A stretch of DNA of 5,938 bases from an uncultured Lachnospiraceae bacterium. Its GTDB lineage: Bacteria > Bacillota > Clostridia > Lachnospirales > Lachnospiraceae. The notes beneath the pieces are model-generated. The model had not been told where the DNA came from. It worked only from the letters and a program-made list of their open reading frames with translations, and made no database searches. The stretch spans positions 1 through 5,938 of the forward strand of contig CAJOGB010000067.1 of assembly GCA_905233835.1 (NCBI GenBank). Direction: 5' to 3'. Made by a program: the position numbers and the translations under genes. Positions 5,515 to 5,938 of this stretch are shown piece after piece. Position 1 is the stretch's first letter. Each line of letters starts with the position of its first letter.

Positions 5515-5938
5515 ATGGATATATTTGAAAAATTAGGCGAGATTGGGATTGTTCCTGTCGTCGCATTAGATAATGCCAAGGATGCTATTCCGTTAGGAGA
5601 GGCGCTGATTAAAGGTGGCTTGCCCTGCGCCGAGATTACATTTCGAACGGCAGCAGCTGAGGAAGCCATCCGTTTAATGGCGGAAAAGTTCCCGGATATG
5701 ATAATCGGTGCGGGAACCGTACTTACCACTGAGCAGGTGGATCGTGCGGTGGCTGCGGGAGCAAAGTTTATCGTAGCCCCGGGCTGTAATCCGAAAATCG
5801 TTCGTTACTGTGTGGAAAGAAACATTCCCATGGCACCCGGGGTAGCTACCGCATCCGAAATCGAGCAGGCCTTAGAGTGCGGCGTAAAGAAAGTAAAGTT
5901 TTTCCCGGCGGAACAAAACGGGGGTCTTCCTATGATGA
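5515..5938 (+). CDS. eda: KDPG (2-keto-3-deoxy-6-phosphogluconate) aldolase, 3' end cut off
   Basis: The enzyme splits 2-keto-3-deoxy-6-phosphogluconate into pyruvate and glyceraldehyde-3-phosphate, the last step of the uronate route shared with the Entner-Doudoroff pathway. The visible 141 residues (about two thirds of a typical 205-215) open with MDIFEKLGEIGIVPVVALDN. Every key residue is in place at a constant offset of 5 from the E. coli enzyme: Glu40 and Arg44 in AEITFRT, Thr68 in IGAGTVLT, Pro89 in VAPGCNP, and the Schiff-base lysine Lys128 in KFFPAE, followed by NGG. The ATG at 5515 has AAGGAG (5504-5509) 5 bases upstream. The gene lies 179 bases after uxaC, in the same direction, with no terminator seen between them, so it may be read from the uxu promoter, from its own promoter, or both. 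The related galactonate-pathway aldolase is a less likely alternative given the neighbours. Confidence 0.95.
   Translation, partial: MDIFEKLGEIGIVPVVALDNAKDAIPLGEALIKGGLPCAEITFRTAAAEEAIRLMAEKFPDMIIGAGTVLTTEQVDRAVAAGAKFIVAPGCNPKIVRYCVERNIPMAPGVATASEIEQALECGVKKVKFFPAEQNGGLPMM

Overview
The window carries most of a hexuronate (D-glucuronate) catabolic locus from a bacterium. Strong AGGAGG-type ribosome binding sites, a TTG start codon, moderate A+T content, a short-chain-dehydrogenase type UxuB and a two-subunit oxygen-sensitive Fe-S fumarase together suggest an anaerobic Firmicute, probably of class Clostridia. This placement is inference; no rRNA or other marker is present.

Layout. On the minus strand, reading right to left from about position 1850, are an AraC-family regulator (981-1850, TTG start), a class I Fe-S fumarase/tartrate dehydratase alpha subunit (121-969), and the first 19 codons of the matching beta subunit (1-58, cut by the window edge). 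On the plus strand, reading away from the same intergenic region (1851-2022), are uxuA (2023-3072), uxuB (3086-3934) and uxaC (3938-5335), tightly spaced as one operon. After a 179-base gap comes eda/kdgA (5515 to the window end, 3' end missing).

How the genes work together. UxaC isomerises D-glucuronate to D-fructuronate, UxuB reduces this to D-mannonate, UxuA dehydrates mannonate to 2-keto-3-deoxygluconate (KDG), and after phosphorylation by a KDG kinase (not in the window) the Eda aldolase splits KDPG into pyruvate and glyceraldehyde-3-phosphate. The AraC-type protein is the obvious candidate regulator of the divergent operons. The fumarase-like pair is not a standard part of this pathway.

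Unexplained structure. The 5336-5514 gap is not empty. It can fold into a branched structure closed by a perfect 10-bp stem, with several inner helices and possible alternative pairings towards the eda ribosome binding site. The 3' end of this structure begins a 27-base sequence that recurs exactly, 5370 bases away, between the two fumarase genes (97-123), where it also supplies the stop codon of the alpha subunit. Either a structured cis-regulatory leader or a dispersed repeat family could explain this. I do not recognise it as a named riboswitch.
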